Of a DNA stretch of 64,000 nucleotides, positions 36,288 through 45,808 are shown piece by piece. A program made the position numbers and the translations under genes. Numbering within the stretch: position 1 is the stretch's first letter; each line of letters starts with the position of its first letter. The DNA is taken from NCBI GenBank assembly GCA_964594045.1, contig CAZQKR010000005.1:75427-139426 (forward strand), given 5' to 3'. The notes beneath the pieces are model-generated. The model did not search any database. It was not told the DNA's origin and saw only the letters and a list, made by a program, of their open reading frames with translations. The DNA comes from UBA2365 sp964594045. GTDB lineage: Bacteria; Bacteroidota; Bacteroidia; Chitinophagales; Saprospiraceae.

Positions 36288-36410
36288 ATCATTAAAGCCA
36301 AAAAGTATTTGATTAACTGATTTTTTCTTTGAATCGATCCACTTTAAAAGCAGAAGATACTTTTTTTGCACCTGACAATTTTTTCAATTTTATCATTTTC
36401 TAAAGAATAT

Positions 36411-36426
36411 AATACTTATAAGTATT
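36411..36426. promoter_or_regulatory. 16-bp perfect palindrome, candidate operator of the haem operon
   Basis: AATACTTATAAGTATT is its own reverse complement and lies 15 bases before the -7 candidate of the hmuR-like gene, where a regulator could block or assist RNA polymerase. It does not match the classical Fur box. The remaining DNA of the 36288-36634 gap is A/T-rich without genes. Confidence 0.5.
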
Positions 36427-36441
36427 TTTTAAAATTCCCTA

Positions 36442-36449
36442 TATATTTG
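36442..36449 (+). promoter_or_regulatory. Candidate -7 element (TATATTTG) for the haem operon
   Basis: TAnnTTTG match. A second match, TAAATTTG, is at 36480-36487. Neither has an ideal TTG, which would suit an activator-dependent or repressed promoter. Confidence 0.35.
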
Positions 36450-36634
36450 AATTACAACAAATTAATAATTTGAAGGAAATAAATTTGCAACAAAGGCTAA
36501 ACCTTTGCTGCCACCATTTGTTCATTTTATCATAAAAAAGTTAGAATTGAATTCTATCTGCTTGATGAACGTTTGAAAAAACAGTCATATCATTGCGGGC
36601 TAAAAGGCTGAAAGACGTTTACAAGCAGTTTTAA

Positions 36635-38770
36635 ATGGATATGTTTATCAGATTAAAGTTACTGTTTCATTTGTTTCTGGTATTGACCAGTGCTCAATTG
36701 TTTGCACAAAAAATACCAGCGGATACGCTTTTGCAAAGAGATCTGGATGAAATGGTCATTACAGCTACCCGAAATGAAAGGCATCTCAGCAACGTCACCG
36801 TCCCTACCCTTTTGGTGCATGCAAAAAGCATCCAGTTATCCGGAAATTTACGATTGAACGAAGTTTTACAGGAACAGACCGGATTATTTCTTACTTCCGG
36901 AACCGGCAGCACTTCGGTAGGTGGTGGTGTTTTCGGCAATGGCATACAAATTCAGGGAATGGCACCCGATTACACCCTGATCATGCTGGACGGCGAACCC
37001 CTGATCGGTCGCCAGGGAGGCATCATTGATCTTTCCAGATTTACGGTAGGTAATATCCGGAAAATAGAGGTGATCAAAGGACCTTCATCTGCACTTTATG
37101 GGAGCGAAGCCATGGGTGGTGTGGTCAATATCATCACTGAACAGCGCAGGAAAAATTATGTGACCACCGGGATCCGTTACGGGAGTTACCATACCACCGA
37201 CCTTTACAGCTCTGCAAATTTTGACCTGGGCAAATCCACTTTTTACCTTTTTGCCAATTTCAACAGCAGTCAGGGTTATGATCTCAATCCTGCCACACCT
37301 GAAAAAACAATTGACCCTTATTACAACGGTTCAGCCCAGATCAAATGGACCTACCGCTGGAATGACCGGACACGGCTTACATGGAATAACCGCATCTACC
37401 AGGGAGTACAGAGATCGGATTTCGCGATCAATGGCAACGTGATCAATATTTCCGGTGACGGTATTACGACAGATATGAACATTAATCCGGTACTGACCCA
37501 CATCTACAATGATCAGTTAAAAACGATCCTTAAATTGTATACCAGTTTTTACAGGTTTGAGCAGTCACTACTGTTCAAAGAATCGACTGAACCATATTAT
37601 TCTGATGATTTTCAGCACGTTTATCTGAGGGCTGAAAACCAGACTGAATGGAACTGGCATGAAAATGCCCAGCTCATTGCTGGTGGCGGCTACAACCTTC
37701 AGACAGTGAATACTTCACGATACAGAACAGAAAAAGAGGAATATCTTGGATATGCATTTGTTCAAAATGAATGGAAACCAGGAAGCAGATGGATCGTGAT
37801 CCCGGGTGCACGGTATGATATGAATTCTGCGTATGCCAACAGATTTTCGCCAAAATTATCCATTCAATACAAAGCTGGAAGCAATACCAATCTGAATTTT
37901 TCCTATGGAAGCGGTTTTAAAGCACCTGATTTCAGACAATTATACCTGTACTACATCAACCCTGCTGCACAGGGTTACCGGGTTTATGGTGCTTCTGAAT
38001 TTTCCGTAGCCGAAATGGAGCAGCACCTTGCCGATGGTTTGATCACCAGGATCCTGCCTGAAGCCTACCTGATCACCACCCTTAAACCAGAGGTTTCACA
38101 CGGCTTAAATGCCGGCATGACGCACAGAACCGGCACCGGCAAACTCAGGATGGACCTGAATTTGTTTTACAATCATGTGATTGACCTGATCAACTATTTA
38201 CCGGTAGCGATCACGAACAACAATACGCTGGTTTTCAGCTATATGAATGTAAAGAAAGCTTATACCGGCGGCCTGGAATACAATATATCCGGTTCTTTTG
38301 GCAAAGGCTTCGAATGGGCTTCGGGTTATCAACTCCTGTTGACCGGGGATCAGGATATTGTTAAAAAAATATTTGAAAAGGAAGTTTACGGAAGGGATGA
38401 ACCACTTGGCGCCAGCAGAAGAATGACTATCTGGGATTACAGCGGACTCCTGGGCAGAAGTATGCACATGATGAATGCCAAAATCAATTACCTCAATGAG
38501 CAGGGAGGATATGGAGGGTCACTCAGAGCGATTTACCGAAGCCGCTGGGGCGTTATGGACAGAGATGGGAACGGCTTTGCCAATATGCCGGAAGAATTCG
38601 CTGACGGGTTTTTGATGCTTAACCTGAGTTTACAAAAAAAATTGTTTAAAAACCTTACGTTACAGTTTAACATTAATAATTTATTGAACCAGACAGATGC
38701 TTTATATGTTCCCCAAAATCCGGGAATCCATTTTCTCGGATCGTTACAATGGAATTTTTTAACTAAATAA
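36635..38770 (+). CDS. hmuR: TonB-dependent outer-membrane receptor, HmuR-like (haem)
   Basis: 711 aa. Signal peptide ending SAQLFAQ. The TonB box region is DLDEMVITATRNERHLS. A plug domain (about 55-165) has VEVIKGPSSALYGSEAMGGVVNIIT, and a 22-strand barrel follows to the C-terminal aromatic strand (FLGSLQWNFLTK). In the barrel FKAPDFRQLYLYYINP resembles the FRAP-type motif of haem receptors. The next gene, 8 bp downstream, is HmuY-like, so haem or a haem-protein is the likely cargo. Energy would come from TonB-ExbBD encoded elsewhere. Confidence 0.85.
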   Translation: MDMFIRLKLLFHLFLVLTSAQLFAQKIPADTLLQRDLDEMVITATRNERHLSNVTVPTLLVHAKSIQLSGNLRLNEVLQEQTGLFLTSGTGSTSVGGGVFGNGIQIQGMAPDYTLIMLDGEPLIGRQGGIIDLSRFTVGNIRKIEVIKGPSSALYGSEAMGGVVNIITEQRRKNYVTTGIRYGSYHTTDLYSSANFDLGKSTFYLFANFNSSQGYDLNPATPEKTIDPYYNGSAQIKWTYRWNDRTRLTWNNRIYQGVQRSDFAINGNVINISGDGITTDMNINPVLTHIYNDQLKTILKLYTSFYRFEQSLLFKESTEPYYSDDFQHVYLRAENQTEWNWHENAQLIAGGGYNLQTVNTSRYRTEKEEYLGYAFVQNEWKPGSRWIVIPGARYDMNSAYANRFSPKLSIQYKAGSNTNLNFSYGSGFKAPDFRQLYLYYINPAAQGYRVYGASEFSVAEMEQHLADGLITRILPEAYLITTLKPEVSHGLNAGMTHRTGTGKLRMDLNLFYNHVIDLINYLPVAITNNNTLVFSYMNVKKAYTGGLEYNISGSFGKGFEWASGYQLLLTGDQDIVKKIFEKEVYGRDEPLGASRRMTIWDYSGLLGRSMHMMNAKINYLNEQGGYGGSLRAIYRSRWGVMDRDGNGFANMPEEFADGFLMLNLSLQKKLFKNLTLQFNINNLLNQTDALYVPQNPGIHFLGSLQWNFLTK

Positions 38771-38778
38771 TTTTTAAT

Positions 38779-39363
38779 ATGTATTTAAAGAACATTTTGA
38801 TTGCAGGCCTTTTTATTGCGATGGGAATAGGTTTGAGCTCATGTGAAAAGGATTATGTACCCACAGAAGTAAAAACAACCGATATTCTGACAGATGTAAA
38901 TCCTCAAACTGGCAAATACACTTATTTCAGTTTTAAAAACGGCAATGTTGTAGCTGAAACAGAGGCGCAGACTGCCAATTGGGATTTTGGAATTAAATTC
39001 ACTACTTTCATTGTCAACAGCGGGGTCAGCGGACCTGGCGAAGGCGGTGTTTTGATCCAAAGCGGCGTTTTTGATGAAATACTTGAAGCACCTGAAACCG
39101 GATATCTGACTGATGAAACCGGAAATCTGGCGATCAAGGATGGTGAATGGTACGATTACAATCCTCAGACGCATTCCTTTGCTCCAAAAGCAGGAAAAGT
39201 TTTCATCTTTAAAACAGCTGACGGCAAATACGCAAAGATGGAATTGCTCAGCGCAACTCCAACTGATTCCAATGGCAATACTGTGACTCCTCCTACCTTC
39301 CCGACCAAAATAAAATATACCCTCAGGTATGTTTATCAGGAAGGCGGTTCCAGGAAATTCTGA
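38779..39363 (+). CDS. hmuY: HmuY family haem-binding lipoprotein
   Basis: 194 aa. Signal peptide with lipobox (MGIGLSSCEKD). The mature part has the HmuY pattern: YFSFKNGNVVAE, ANWDFGIKFTTFIVNSG, KVFIFKTADGKYAKMELLSA and KIKYTLRYVYQ. HmuY proteins capture haem at the cell surface and pass it to HmuR. The paired His ligands of the P. gingivalis protein are not obvious here, so ligand chemistry may differ (Met or another residue). Same operon as the receptor (8-bp gap), closed by a strong terminator. Confidence 0.85.
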   Translation: MYLKNILIAGLFIAMGIGLSSCEKDYVPTEVKTTDILTDVNPQTGKYTYFSFKNGNVVAETEAQTANWDFGIKFTTFIVNSGVSGPGEGGVLIQSGVFDEILEAPETGYLTDETGNLAIKDGEWYDYNPQTHSFAPKAGKVFIFKTADGKYAKMELLSATPTDSNGNTVTPPTFPTKIKYTLRYVYQEGGSRKF

Positions 39364-39382
39364 TAAACTGGTTAGTATTTAT

Positions 39383-39421
39383 AAAAAAAGAGTTTTGACT
39401 TTCTGTCAAAACTCTTTTTTT
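39383..39421 (+). terminator. Terminator of the hmuRY operon
   Basis: Stem AAAGAGTTTTGAC / GTCAAAACTCTTT with a 5-base loop TTTCT and a T-run. Confidence 0.9.
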
Positions 39422-39473
39422 ATGATAAAGATCCTGTTTTATGACAAAATCAGCCTTGCAGACTACATTGCTA

Positions 39474-39504
39474 TTGACAATAAAAGCGGATTAAAGTAAT
39501 TTTG
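39474..39504 (+). promoter_or_regulatory. Predicted Bacteroidota promoter of the beta-helix gene
   Basis: TTG (39474-39476), 20-base spacer, TAATTTTG (39497-39504); start site near 39511, ATG at 39543. Confidence 0.7.
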
Positions 39505-39542
39505 GTTGAATAATAAATATTTGATAATCAAAATCTTTCAAA

Positions 39543-40928
39543 ATGGTTCACAAGATTTTCCTCTGTTTGATGATCTTGATGATCATCCACCAAATTCAAA
39601 CTTTTGCCCAAACTGAGATCAAAGGTGCAGGCAATACCAGCGCAACAATAACCCTGAAAACCATGAATAGCGACAATACGCCTTCTATGACGATACTCGA
39701 TGACGGAAATGCAGGTATTGGAACAACAACACCGACCCAAAAACTTGAAGTAAACGGGATCATTTACAGTAGTGGGGGCGGGATCATGTTTCCGGATGGC
39801 TCTGTGATGACATCCGCCCCGGCAGCAACGCCTTATGCTAAAGTGTATACCGTGGCACTATCCGGGGGTGATTTCAACAGTATCACCCTGGCCATTCAGC
39901 AATGCCTGATCGATCCCCTGAATCCGCCTTCCAGAAACAATCCATTTCTGGTCAGGGTCATGCCAGGCATATACAATGAAGTTGTCCAATGCCAGTCATT
40001 TGTAGATCTGAGCGGTTCAGGAAAACACTCATGTACCATCACAGGTATGGTCATTGGGAGTGATAGTTGCCTGATTGAAAACTTCTTTCTGCAAGGTGGT
40101 GTTACCTGTAACCTGACCTCTCCATTCATTTTGCACAATATCATCACTGCTCAGGCAACAGACAACCAGGACGGCATCTATATCAAAAATTCCCGTCCCT
40201 GGATCAAAGGAAATGAAATCAGGGCTTGCAATGGTTACGGCATTTTCTGCGACGGTTTCGGAGCTGATGCATGGATCATTGATAATAAAATCAGTTTTAA
40301 CAAAGGAGGAGGAGTCAGATGTCAGAATTCTTCACCAACGATAAGCAATAATTACATCACTCATAATAAACATTACGGAATTTATGTTGCAGGAGCGGAA
40401 GGCACACCAGCCGAACCAACAATTGACGACAATGTGATCGGTTATACAGATAATCCGGACAACCACGGGATCGGCATTGCGGTTTCTTTTTTTGCAGAAC
40501 CAAGGATCATCGCAAATGATATTTACATCAACGATATCGGTATTGAAATAGATCCTCCTTCACAGCCTTCCATCATTGGAAATAACATCAATTACAATCA
40601 TGCCGCCGGAATAGTCTGTTATTCGCCCGGTGCAACAAAAAGAGTGGTCATCATGTCCAACCACATTCACAGCAATACAGGGCAACAACCTCCTCCGGGC
40701 ATCAATGGAGCAGGCATTTATATCAATAATTGCAATCCTATGATCACCCAGAATAATGTTGCTCAGAACAGGCGTGTCCAGGGTCAGTATAATGATATTG
40801 ATTACAGTCCATGCGTAATATCTTTTCCAATGATATCCATGAATGTCTATGATTTCATCAACCGCTCAACACCCGCTGCTGGCGGTTTATACAATGTGAC
40901 AAGTACCGGCACTTCCATCAATCCCTGA
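39543..40928 (+). CDS. Secreted right-handed beta-helix protein
   Basis: 461 aa. Signal peptide MVHKIFLCLMILMIIHQIQ, cleaved near TFAQ. Residues 35-75 (TMTILDDGNAGIGTTTPTQKLEVNG type) resemble the trimeric tail-fibre/adhesin stalk motif seen in many Bacteroidota surface proteins. From about 110 there are many parallel beta-helix (PbH1) turns such as RPWIKGNEIRACNGYGIFCDG, SPTISNNYITHNKHYGIYVAG and NPMITQNNVAQN. Such folds are common in polysaccharide lyases and adhesins, but no catalytic signature is clear. There is no type IX sorting domain at the end. Monocistronic with a good promoter. Confidence 0.8.
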   Translation: MVHKIFLCLMILMIIHQIQTFAQTEIKGAGNTSATITLKTMNSDNTPSMTILDDGNAGIGTTTPTQKLEVNGIIYSSGGGIMFPDGSVMTSAPAATPYAKVYTVALSGGDFNSITLAIQQCLIDPLNPPSRNNPFLVRVMPGIYNEVVQCQSFVDLSGSGKHSCTITGMVIGSDSCLIENFFLQGGVTCNLTSPFILHNIITAQATDNQDGIYIKNSRPWIKGNEIRACNGYGIFCDGFGADAWIIDNKISFNKGGGVRCQNSSPTISNNYITHNKHYGIYVAGAEGTPAEPTIDDNVIGYTDNPDNHGIGIAVSFFAEPRIIANDIYINDIGIEIDPPSQPSIIGNNINYNHAAGIVCYSPGATKRVVIMSNHIHSNTGQQPPPGINGAGIYINNCNPMITQNNVAQNRRVQGQYNDIDYSPCVISFPMISMNVYDFINRSTPAAGGLYNVTSTGTSINP

Positions 40929-41005
40929 TCGGGAAAGAGATGTCAAAAACGAACGTTCTAAGTCCGGCTGGCCTATCAAGATGTAAACTCCTTTTCCTGA
41001 GCTGT

Positions 41006-43288
41006 TTACAAATCAATCTTTACGCCTAAAAACAGGGTTCTGGGTAATCCGGGACCATAGATATAGGAAGAATCCCGGTCAGGTCCCTGATCCTTATCCT
41101 GTTGATAGCTGTTGAATATGTTCTGAACTCCTCCGTTCAACTGGATCCTGGTTTTCTCCAGCAAATTCAGATCATAGGACACTTTTATACCGAGATCCAG
41201 GAATTCCGGCGTTTCGACTTCCCTGTCCTGTTCGACATAACCGGCATAATGTCTGACCAGCATACTTCCCGTATAGGTACCTGAAAGGGACATTTTCAGT
41301 CTTTTGACCGGGTTGTAGCTGACCACCCAGAATGCATAGCGGTCGGGAGTTCTGAACATCCTTTTTTGCGGTGCTATACTTTCGCTCCAGCTTTGAGCTT
41401 CAATGTATTCGCTTTTCTGAAATGTTGCACCCAACTGAATTTGCAATGCCTGGAACGGAATGATACGGCCTTCCAGGTTGATTCCCCGGACCACAGCACC
41501 TTTTCCGTTTGTTCTGACCATTACCAATCTTCCGCTTTCATCCAGACCCGATTCAGTCAGGACAAAAACATCATTCAATGTCGTGTAAAAACCTTCAACC
41601 AACAAATTGAACATCCAGCCGTTTACATCATAATATATATCTGAGGAAAGGCTGAAACTTCCTGATCTTTCAGGTCTGAGTGCCGGGTCCAAAACGGTAA
41701 ATACCGGTTCGCCTCCAGCCACAGAGATATGCAGATCCTGGTCAAATGCCTGGGGTGCCCTGAATCCCGTAGAATATCCAACCCTGAAATTGAACATTTT
41801 CCCCGGACTGTACCGCAAGCTAAACCTCGGGCTGAATACCGGTTTGGACATCAGGTTGTGACGGTCAAAACGTGTTCCTGCCAAGATACTTAACTTCTTA
41901 TTTTTCCATTCATTCTGAATGAAAACACTTTGAATATGTACCGTCTGATCTATGGTACGGTTGTATCCCGGATTGGTATCATAGAGATCATTCATGCTGT
42001 ATTCTGCCCCCATGGTCAGGTCAGCCGGCATAAACAACAAATGATCCATGGAATAATTGTACTGAAAACCGCTCACCAGTGAAAGGTCACTGGTATTTCC
42101 GTAGGCATCGGGATTTTGCTGCGCACCATAATAACTTTTACGGTCAATGTGCTGAGCAGAACTGAACAAATTCAGCGCATGCTTGTAATTTTTGGAGAAC
42201 CAGTCATATTTCAACCCACCGGTATGGATATTGTGTTTGATCTCATCTGCTACATCCGCCTCATGCGGGGGCAGATCCACCTGGTTTCCTCCCCTTCTGT
42301 CTTCGCTGATGTTATGGTATTCCAAAGTTACCTTGCTGTAAAGATTTGGCCGCACATAGGATTTGAATCCCAGATTATTGGATTTTATCCGGGAAATGTC
42401 CGTATATCCATCCAGATCGTAGTCAAACGGGTTTCTATTCCTGACTGCACCAAAGAACATGACGCCAGCACGGTGGTTGTCTGCCACAACCGAAGCATTG
42501 AAGTTGGTGTTGATATCCGGAGAGTTTCCGTTGATCAGATTGGTGGTATTGGCAATTGAAACGGTGTTGGAACCAGGTTCCCGTGTGATGATATTGATCG
42601 TTCCGGCAATGGCATTGGATCCAAAAAGTGCTGACGCACCTCCGCGCACCACTTCCACTCTTTCAACCATATTGGCAGGTATCTGTTCCAGCCCGTAGAT
42701 TCCGGCCAGGGCACTGAAAATCGGTCTTGAGTCGATCAGTATCTGCGAATATGGTCCATCCAATCCATTGATCCTGACTTCCTGGTAACCACAACTCTGA
42801 CAGTTGGTTTCCACTCTGAGCCCCGGCTGATAATTCAGGCCCTGTCCCAGACTCACCGAATTGGTATTTTGAAAGAGTGCCGGAGTGAGGACATTCACTA
42901 TGGCAGGAGCATCTTTGCGGTTGGACTCATTCCTGTTGGCTGATACGACAACGCTTTCGAGCATCACGGCATCCTGCTGTATCTCAAAATTGAGCTGGAT
43001 GCTCTGGCCCTGCCTGAGCTCAATTTCTTTTTCCAGAGTTGTATAACCTACTGATGAAGCCACGACAACGATGTTGCCTACCGGAAGATTGGTCATCATA
43101 TAATGCCCGCTGAGATCGGTTACCACGCCTATAGTGGTTCCCTTCAGACTGACATTGATGAAAGGCAGGTGTTCCCCGGTTTTTTTATCGACTACATGAC
43201 CGTAAATATTTGCATCAGTAGTTTTTTGTGTGAAACCGGTGACGCTAAAAGATAATAATATATATAATAATGGTAATATTTTTTTCAT
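41006..43288 (-). CDS. TonB-dependent receptor with N-terminal carboxypeptidase-like domain, possibly metal-related
   Basis: The ATG at 43288 is chosen (760 aa, signal peptide MKKILPLLYILLSFSVTGFTQ); the frame extends 26 codons further but without signal character. A CarboxypepD_reg-like beta-sandwich (about 25-110: GHVVDKKTGEHLPFINVSLKGT) precedes the plug (VERVEVVRGGASALFGSNAIAGTINII) and barrel. The plug has NCQSCGYQEVRINGLDG, two Cys that could take part in metal or disulfide chemistry. The upstream gene encodes a His-rich membrane protein, so import of a transition metal or its chelate is plausible but unproven. Confidence 0.85.
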   Translation of the reverse strand: MKKILPLLYILLSFSVTGFTQKTTDANIYGHVVDKKTGEHLPFINVSLKGTTIGVVTDLSGHYMMTNLPVGNIVVVASSVGYTTLEKEIELRQGQSIQLNFEIQQDAVMLESVVVSANRNESNRKDAPAIVNVLTPALFQNTNSVSLGQGLNYQPGLRVETNCQSCGYQEVRINGLDGPYSQILIDSRPIFSALAGIYGLEQIPANMVERVEVVRGGASALFGSNAIAGTINIITREPGSNTVSIANTTNLINGNSPDINTNFNASVVADNHRAGVMFFGAVRNRNPFDYDLDGYTDISRIKSNNLGFKSYVRPNLYSKVTLEYHNISEDRRGGNQVDLPPHEADVADEIKHNIHTGGLKYDWFSKNYKHALNLFSSAQHIDRKSYYGAQQNPDAYGNTSDLSLVSGFQYNYSMDHLLFMPADLTMGAEYSMNDLYDTNPGYNRTIDQTVHIQSVFIQNEWKNKKLSILAGTRFDRHNLMSKPVFSPRFSLRYSPGKMFNFRVGYSTGFRAPQAFDQDLHISVAGGEPVFTVLDPALRPERSGSFSLSSDIYYDVNGWMFNLLVEGFYTTLNDVFVLTESGLDESGRLVMVRTNGKGAVVRGINLEGRIIPFQALQIQLGATFQKSEYIEAQSWSESIAPQKRMFRTPDRYAFWVVSYNPVKRLKMSLSGTYTGSMLVRHYAGYVEQDREVETPEFLDLGIKVSYDLNLLEKTRIQLNGGVQNIFNSYQQDKDQGPDRDSSYIYGPGLPRTLFLGVKIDL

Positions 43289-43424
43289 TATGATGGATTT
43301 TTCAGTCTGAAAGCCTGACCCTGCAAATGAAAATCTGATAAGATCCTGGTCAACAAAAGACTGCATTAAACAAAATAGATTTTTGATGTTTCAATCAGAA
43401 TAATGAAACATGATCAGCATGAAG

Positions 43425-43781
43425 TCAGGATGTTTGAGGGGGTGCCCTGAGCATGAAAGCCGGTGCAAGTTGATTTTGTTTGTATTCGTCTGTTAAATGT
43501 AAAAACTGATAGGTGAAGTAAGGCTTTTTGATCAGCATCTGGACAGCCACAGCCGCTGATAAAGCCAAAAACAGGGATAAAAATCCGATAGTGAGTAATT
43601 GATCACCTGAATGCTGGTGATTGGAATGGTGATGGTCAGAAACCGGCCAGTACGGATGTGAGTGAAAAAAGGATCTTCCATCGAATTCATGACGGTGAAA
43701 AAACATGGAAATACCTGACCAGTAAGCCAGAAACAGGCTTAAAATGAGTAATTTCAATATGCTTTTTAACTTGTTTTTCAC
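43425..43781 (-). CDS. Small His-rich membrane protein upstream of the TonB receptor
   Basis: 118 aa with a GTG start. Two membrane helices (about 8-27 and 61-82) flank a histidine-rich loop (FFHRHEFDGRSFFHSHPYWP, DHHHSNHQHSG; a dozen His). The C-terminus ends MLRAPPQTS. The loop would face the periplasm if the N-terminus is inside and could bind Cu, Zn or Ni. It lies 136 bp upstream of the receptor on the same strand. I do not know a named family. Confidence 0.65.
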   Translation of the reverse strand: MKNKLKSILKLLILSLFLAYWSGISMFFHRHEFDGRSFFHSHPYWPVSDHHHSNHQHSGDQLLTIGFLSLFLALSAAVAVQMLIKKPYFTYQFLHLTDEYKQNQLAPAFMLRAPPQTS

Positions 43782-43937
43782 TTTCAGGCATGATCATTTT
43801 CCTTCCGATTAAGAACAACAAACAAAGTATTCAGCTTGTTCACGATAAAATGTCCAGGGTTTAAAAGAACACTTCAAAATGGAGCAATCATTATCTGTAA
43901 ATCTTATTTTTCACTGTCAGGAAACAGCGATTCTGAT

Positions 43938-44906
43938 TTATTTCTTTCTTCTGGCAATATAAATATCCGCCTCAATCATTTGATCATTTTCGAAAAAATG
44001 GTGTACAAAGAGCAGATTTCCTTCCGCATCCAATGTCGGTTCACCGGCAAATCGGGAGATGATGAGTTCCGGGATACCAAAATCGTTCCCGATTTTCCTG
44101 GACCTGAAAATTGCAGGTGTGCCATTAAATGTCCGGGTAAACCAAAGTTCAAGACCATCTGAAGAAATATATGGGTAACCCTCATCCGCAATAGTGTTGA
44201 TCATATCAATATTTACCGGGGATGACCAATCCTGGCCGTTTCGGGTGGTCACCCAGATGTCCAGGCCGCCTTTTCCTCCTGTCCTTCCCGAATGAAAATA
44301 CAGGTCATTTCCGTGTAAATGAACCTCACCGATCTGTAATTCCTTCATCAACCGGTCTCCGCAATAGGTCCAGTCTACCCAAATATCTCCCTGTTTTCTT
44401 GAGGTGAACATATTGACCCCGGTATATCCTTCCCTGGCTGATGCAAACCACATTTCATCACCCTGGATCGCAACGGCACCATCCAATGCAAGCATGCCGG
44501 GTTTTTGAAGCCATACCCTTTCTGCCTGTTGCCAGGCTCCATTCATCAACTTTGATCTCCACACACCCGTAACGGAGTCAAGAAGCTGCTTTTCCGGAGG
44601 AATCCTAACGTCGGGCGTGAAGAAAAAATACAGCTCATCACCCGCAATGGTAACAAATGGTGAATCTTCAGCACCGGCAGAATTCACATACCCGGCTAAT
44701 GGTTCCGGATCATAAAAGCCGGAGTCATGCAAAACCGGTGGATGAATATCGGTCTCCGGACCGCGTTTTGCAATATCTGACGGTAATTTTTCAAACCTGT
44801 CAACAACAGGATGCTCCTGCACCTGCTCTGTACTGCATGCCATGAAAAGGGCAACTGTCAACAGGAAAAATATCCTGTTAATTACGGATGAAAATCTTGA
44901 AAACAT
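43938..44906 (-). CDS. Lipoprotein with WD40-like (PD40) beta-propeller
   Basis: The ATG at 44906 is chosen (322 aa), giving signal peptide MFSRFSSVINRIFFLLTVAL and lipobox MAC. The rest has repeated propeller blades typical of PD40/TolB-like proteins: DSPFVTIAGDELYFFFTPD, GAVAIQGDEMWFASARE, GEVHLHGNDLYFHSGRTGGKGG, DEGYPYISSDGLELWFTR. A role in binding protein or envelope components at the membrane is usual for the fold; no enzyme motif is seen. Confidence 0.8.
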   Translation of the reverse strand: MFSRFSSVINRIFFLLTVALFMACSTEQVQEHPVVDRFEKLPSDIAKRGPETDIHPPVLHDSGFYDPEPLAGYVNSAGAEDSPFVTIAGDELYFFFTPDVRIPPEKQLLDSVTGVWRSKLMNGAWQQAERVWLQKPGMLALDGAVAIQGDEMWFASAREGYTGVNMFTSRKQGDIWVDWTYCGDRLMKELQIGEVHLHGNDLYFHSGRTGGKGGLDIWVTTRNGQDWSSPVNIDMINTIADEGYPYISSDGLELWFTRTFNGTPAIFRSRKIGNDFGIPELIISRFAGEPTLDAEGNLLFVHHFFENDQMIEADIYIARRKK

Positions 44907-45192
44907 GATCTGAAAATTTGGAAGTTGGTAAAGAATGATGTTGATGGATGGACATGACTGACCGATCACGAAAGCACCATATGCGGTGGATATTTATGGG
45001 AGCTAAAACGAATAGACGGGTCAGCCGGCAAGTCAGGGCAAAACTCTTTTCTGATCGCAGATACAGATATGCAAAGCTTCTCAGATAAATCGTACCTGAA
45101 TGCTTGGAACCAAAAAAATCAGGCATTTTGCTTTAAACGATTTGTTTGAGCATAAATATACATTTTTTAACGGAGTGATTAATCCCAAAACG
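44907..45192. other. Intergenic region upstream of the PD40 lipoprotein
   Basis: Mixed-composition spacer containing the start side of the PD40 gene. No clear promoter pattern, ORF or RNA. Confidence 0.35.
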
Positions 45193-45217
45193 AAAAAAGG
45201 TGGCCGCAGCCACCTTA
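45193..45217 (-). terminator. Terminator of the sulfur operon minus arm
   Basis: On the minus strand AAGGTGGC-TGCG-GCCACCTT followed by TTTT; 53 bases beyond the DsrE-like stop. Confidence 0.85.
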
Positions 45218-45269
45218 ATTTTCCAGTTAACTTTATCAGATAATGGTTTTGAGACCATATCAGAATTGA

Positions 45270-45773
45270 TCATGTAAAAATGATCTGAGTTCTGTCTCCG
45301 TCACATCTTTCATAAAACTCTCCTACAGTGAGTACTCCTGTGACTTCGCTGCTAAGATCCGAAAGCTTTAATTTAAACATGTCCATAGCCAGCTTACATG
45401 CATATATCTGTCCTCCGCCTGCCGTGATCATTTCCAGAAATTCCGGAACGGTTGGAATTTCCAACTGGGCCATCTGACCGCGCATCATTGCAGAAACACC
45501 TGCTTCAACACCAGGCAAAACACCCAACAAGCTTGGAAAAGGCAACCCTCCCGGCATCCTCATTGCCGGATTCCCGACCGTTGCTGTCTTCAGGTTTTTC
45601 ATGTACTTTTTTGTGATCGCATCCAGACCAAAGAAAGTAAAGAAAACGTTGGTTTCAATACCTTCCATGACTGCACCATTTGCAAGCACCAGGGTTGCAT
45701 ACACATCTTCCACACTACCTTTGGCACAAATGATACAGACTTTTTCCAATGGTTTTTTATCTTTTGTAGTCAT
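45270..45773 (-). CDS. DsrE2-like sulfur-carrier protein
   Basis: The ATG at 45773 is chosen (167 aa); a TTG three codons upstream is unlikely. The fold signature is DsrE/DsrF-like: KVCIICAKGSVEDVYATLVLANGA, TNVFFTFFGLDAI, and the conserved Cys126 in QIYACKLAMDMF, the sulfane-sulfur-carrying position in DsrE2 proteins. It is the last gene of the minus arm, after the TusE/DsrC-like gene. It would accept sulfur as a persulfide and pass it between partners such as rhodanese, TusA or DsrC. It is cytosolic or membrane-associated. Confidence 0.8.
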   Translation of the reverse strand: MTTKDKKPLEKVCIICAKGSVEDVYATLVLANGAVMEGIETNVFFTFFGLDAITKKYMKNLKTATVGNPAMRMPGGLPFPSLLGVLPGVEAGVSAMMRGQMAQLEIPTVPEFLEMITAGGGQIYACKLAMDMFKLKLSDLSSEVTGVLTVGEFYERCDGDRTQIIFT

Positions 45774-45808
45774 TATATTCAATTTAAAAGGTTATTTAAT
45801 AAAATCGA

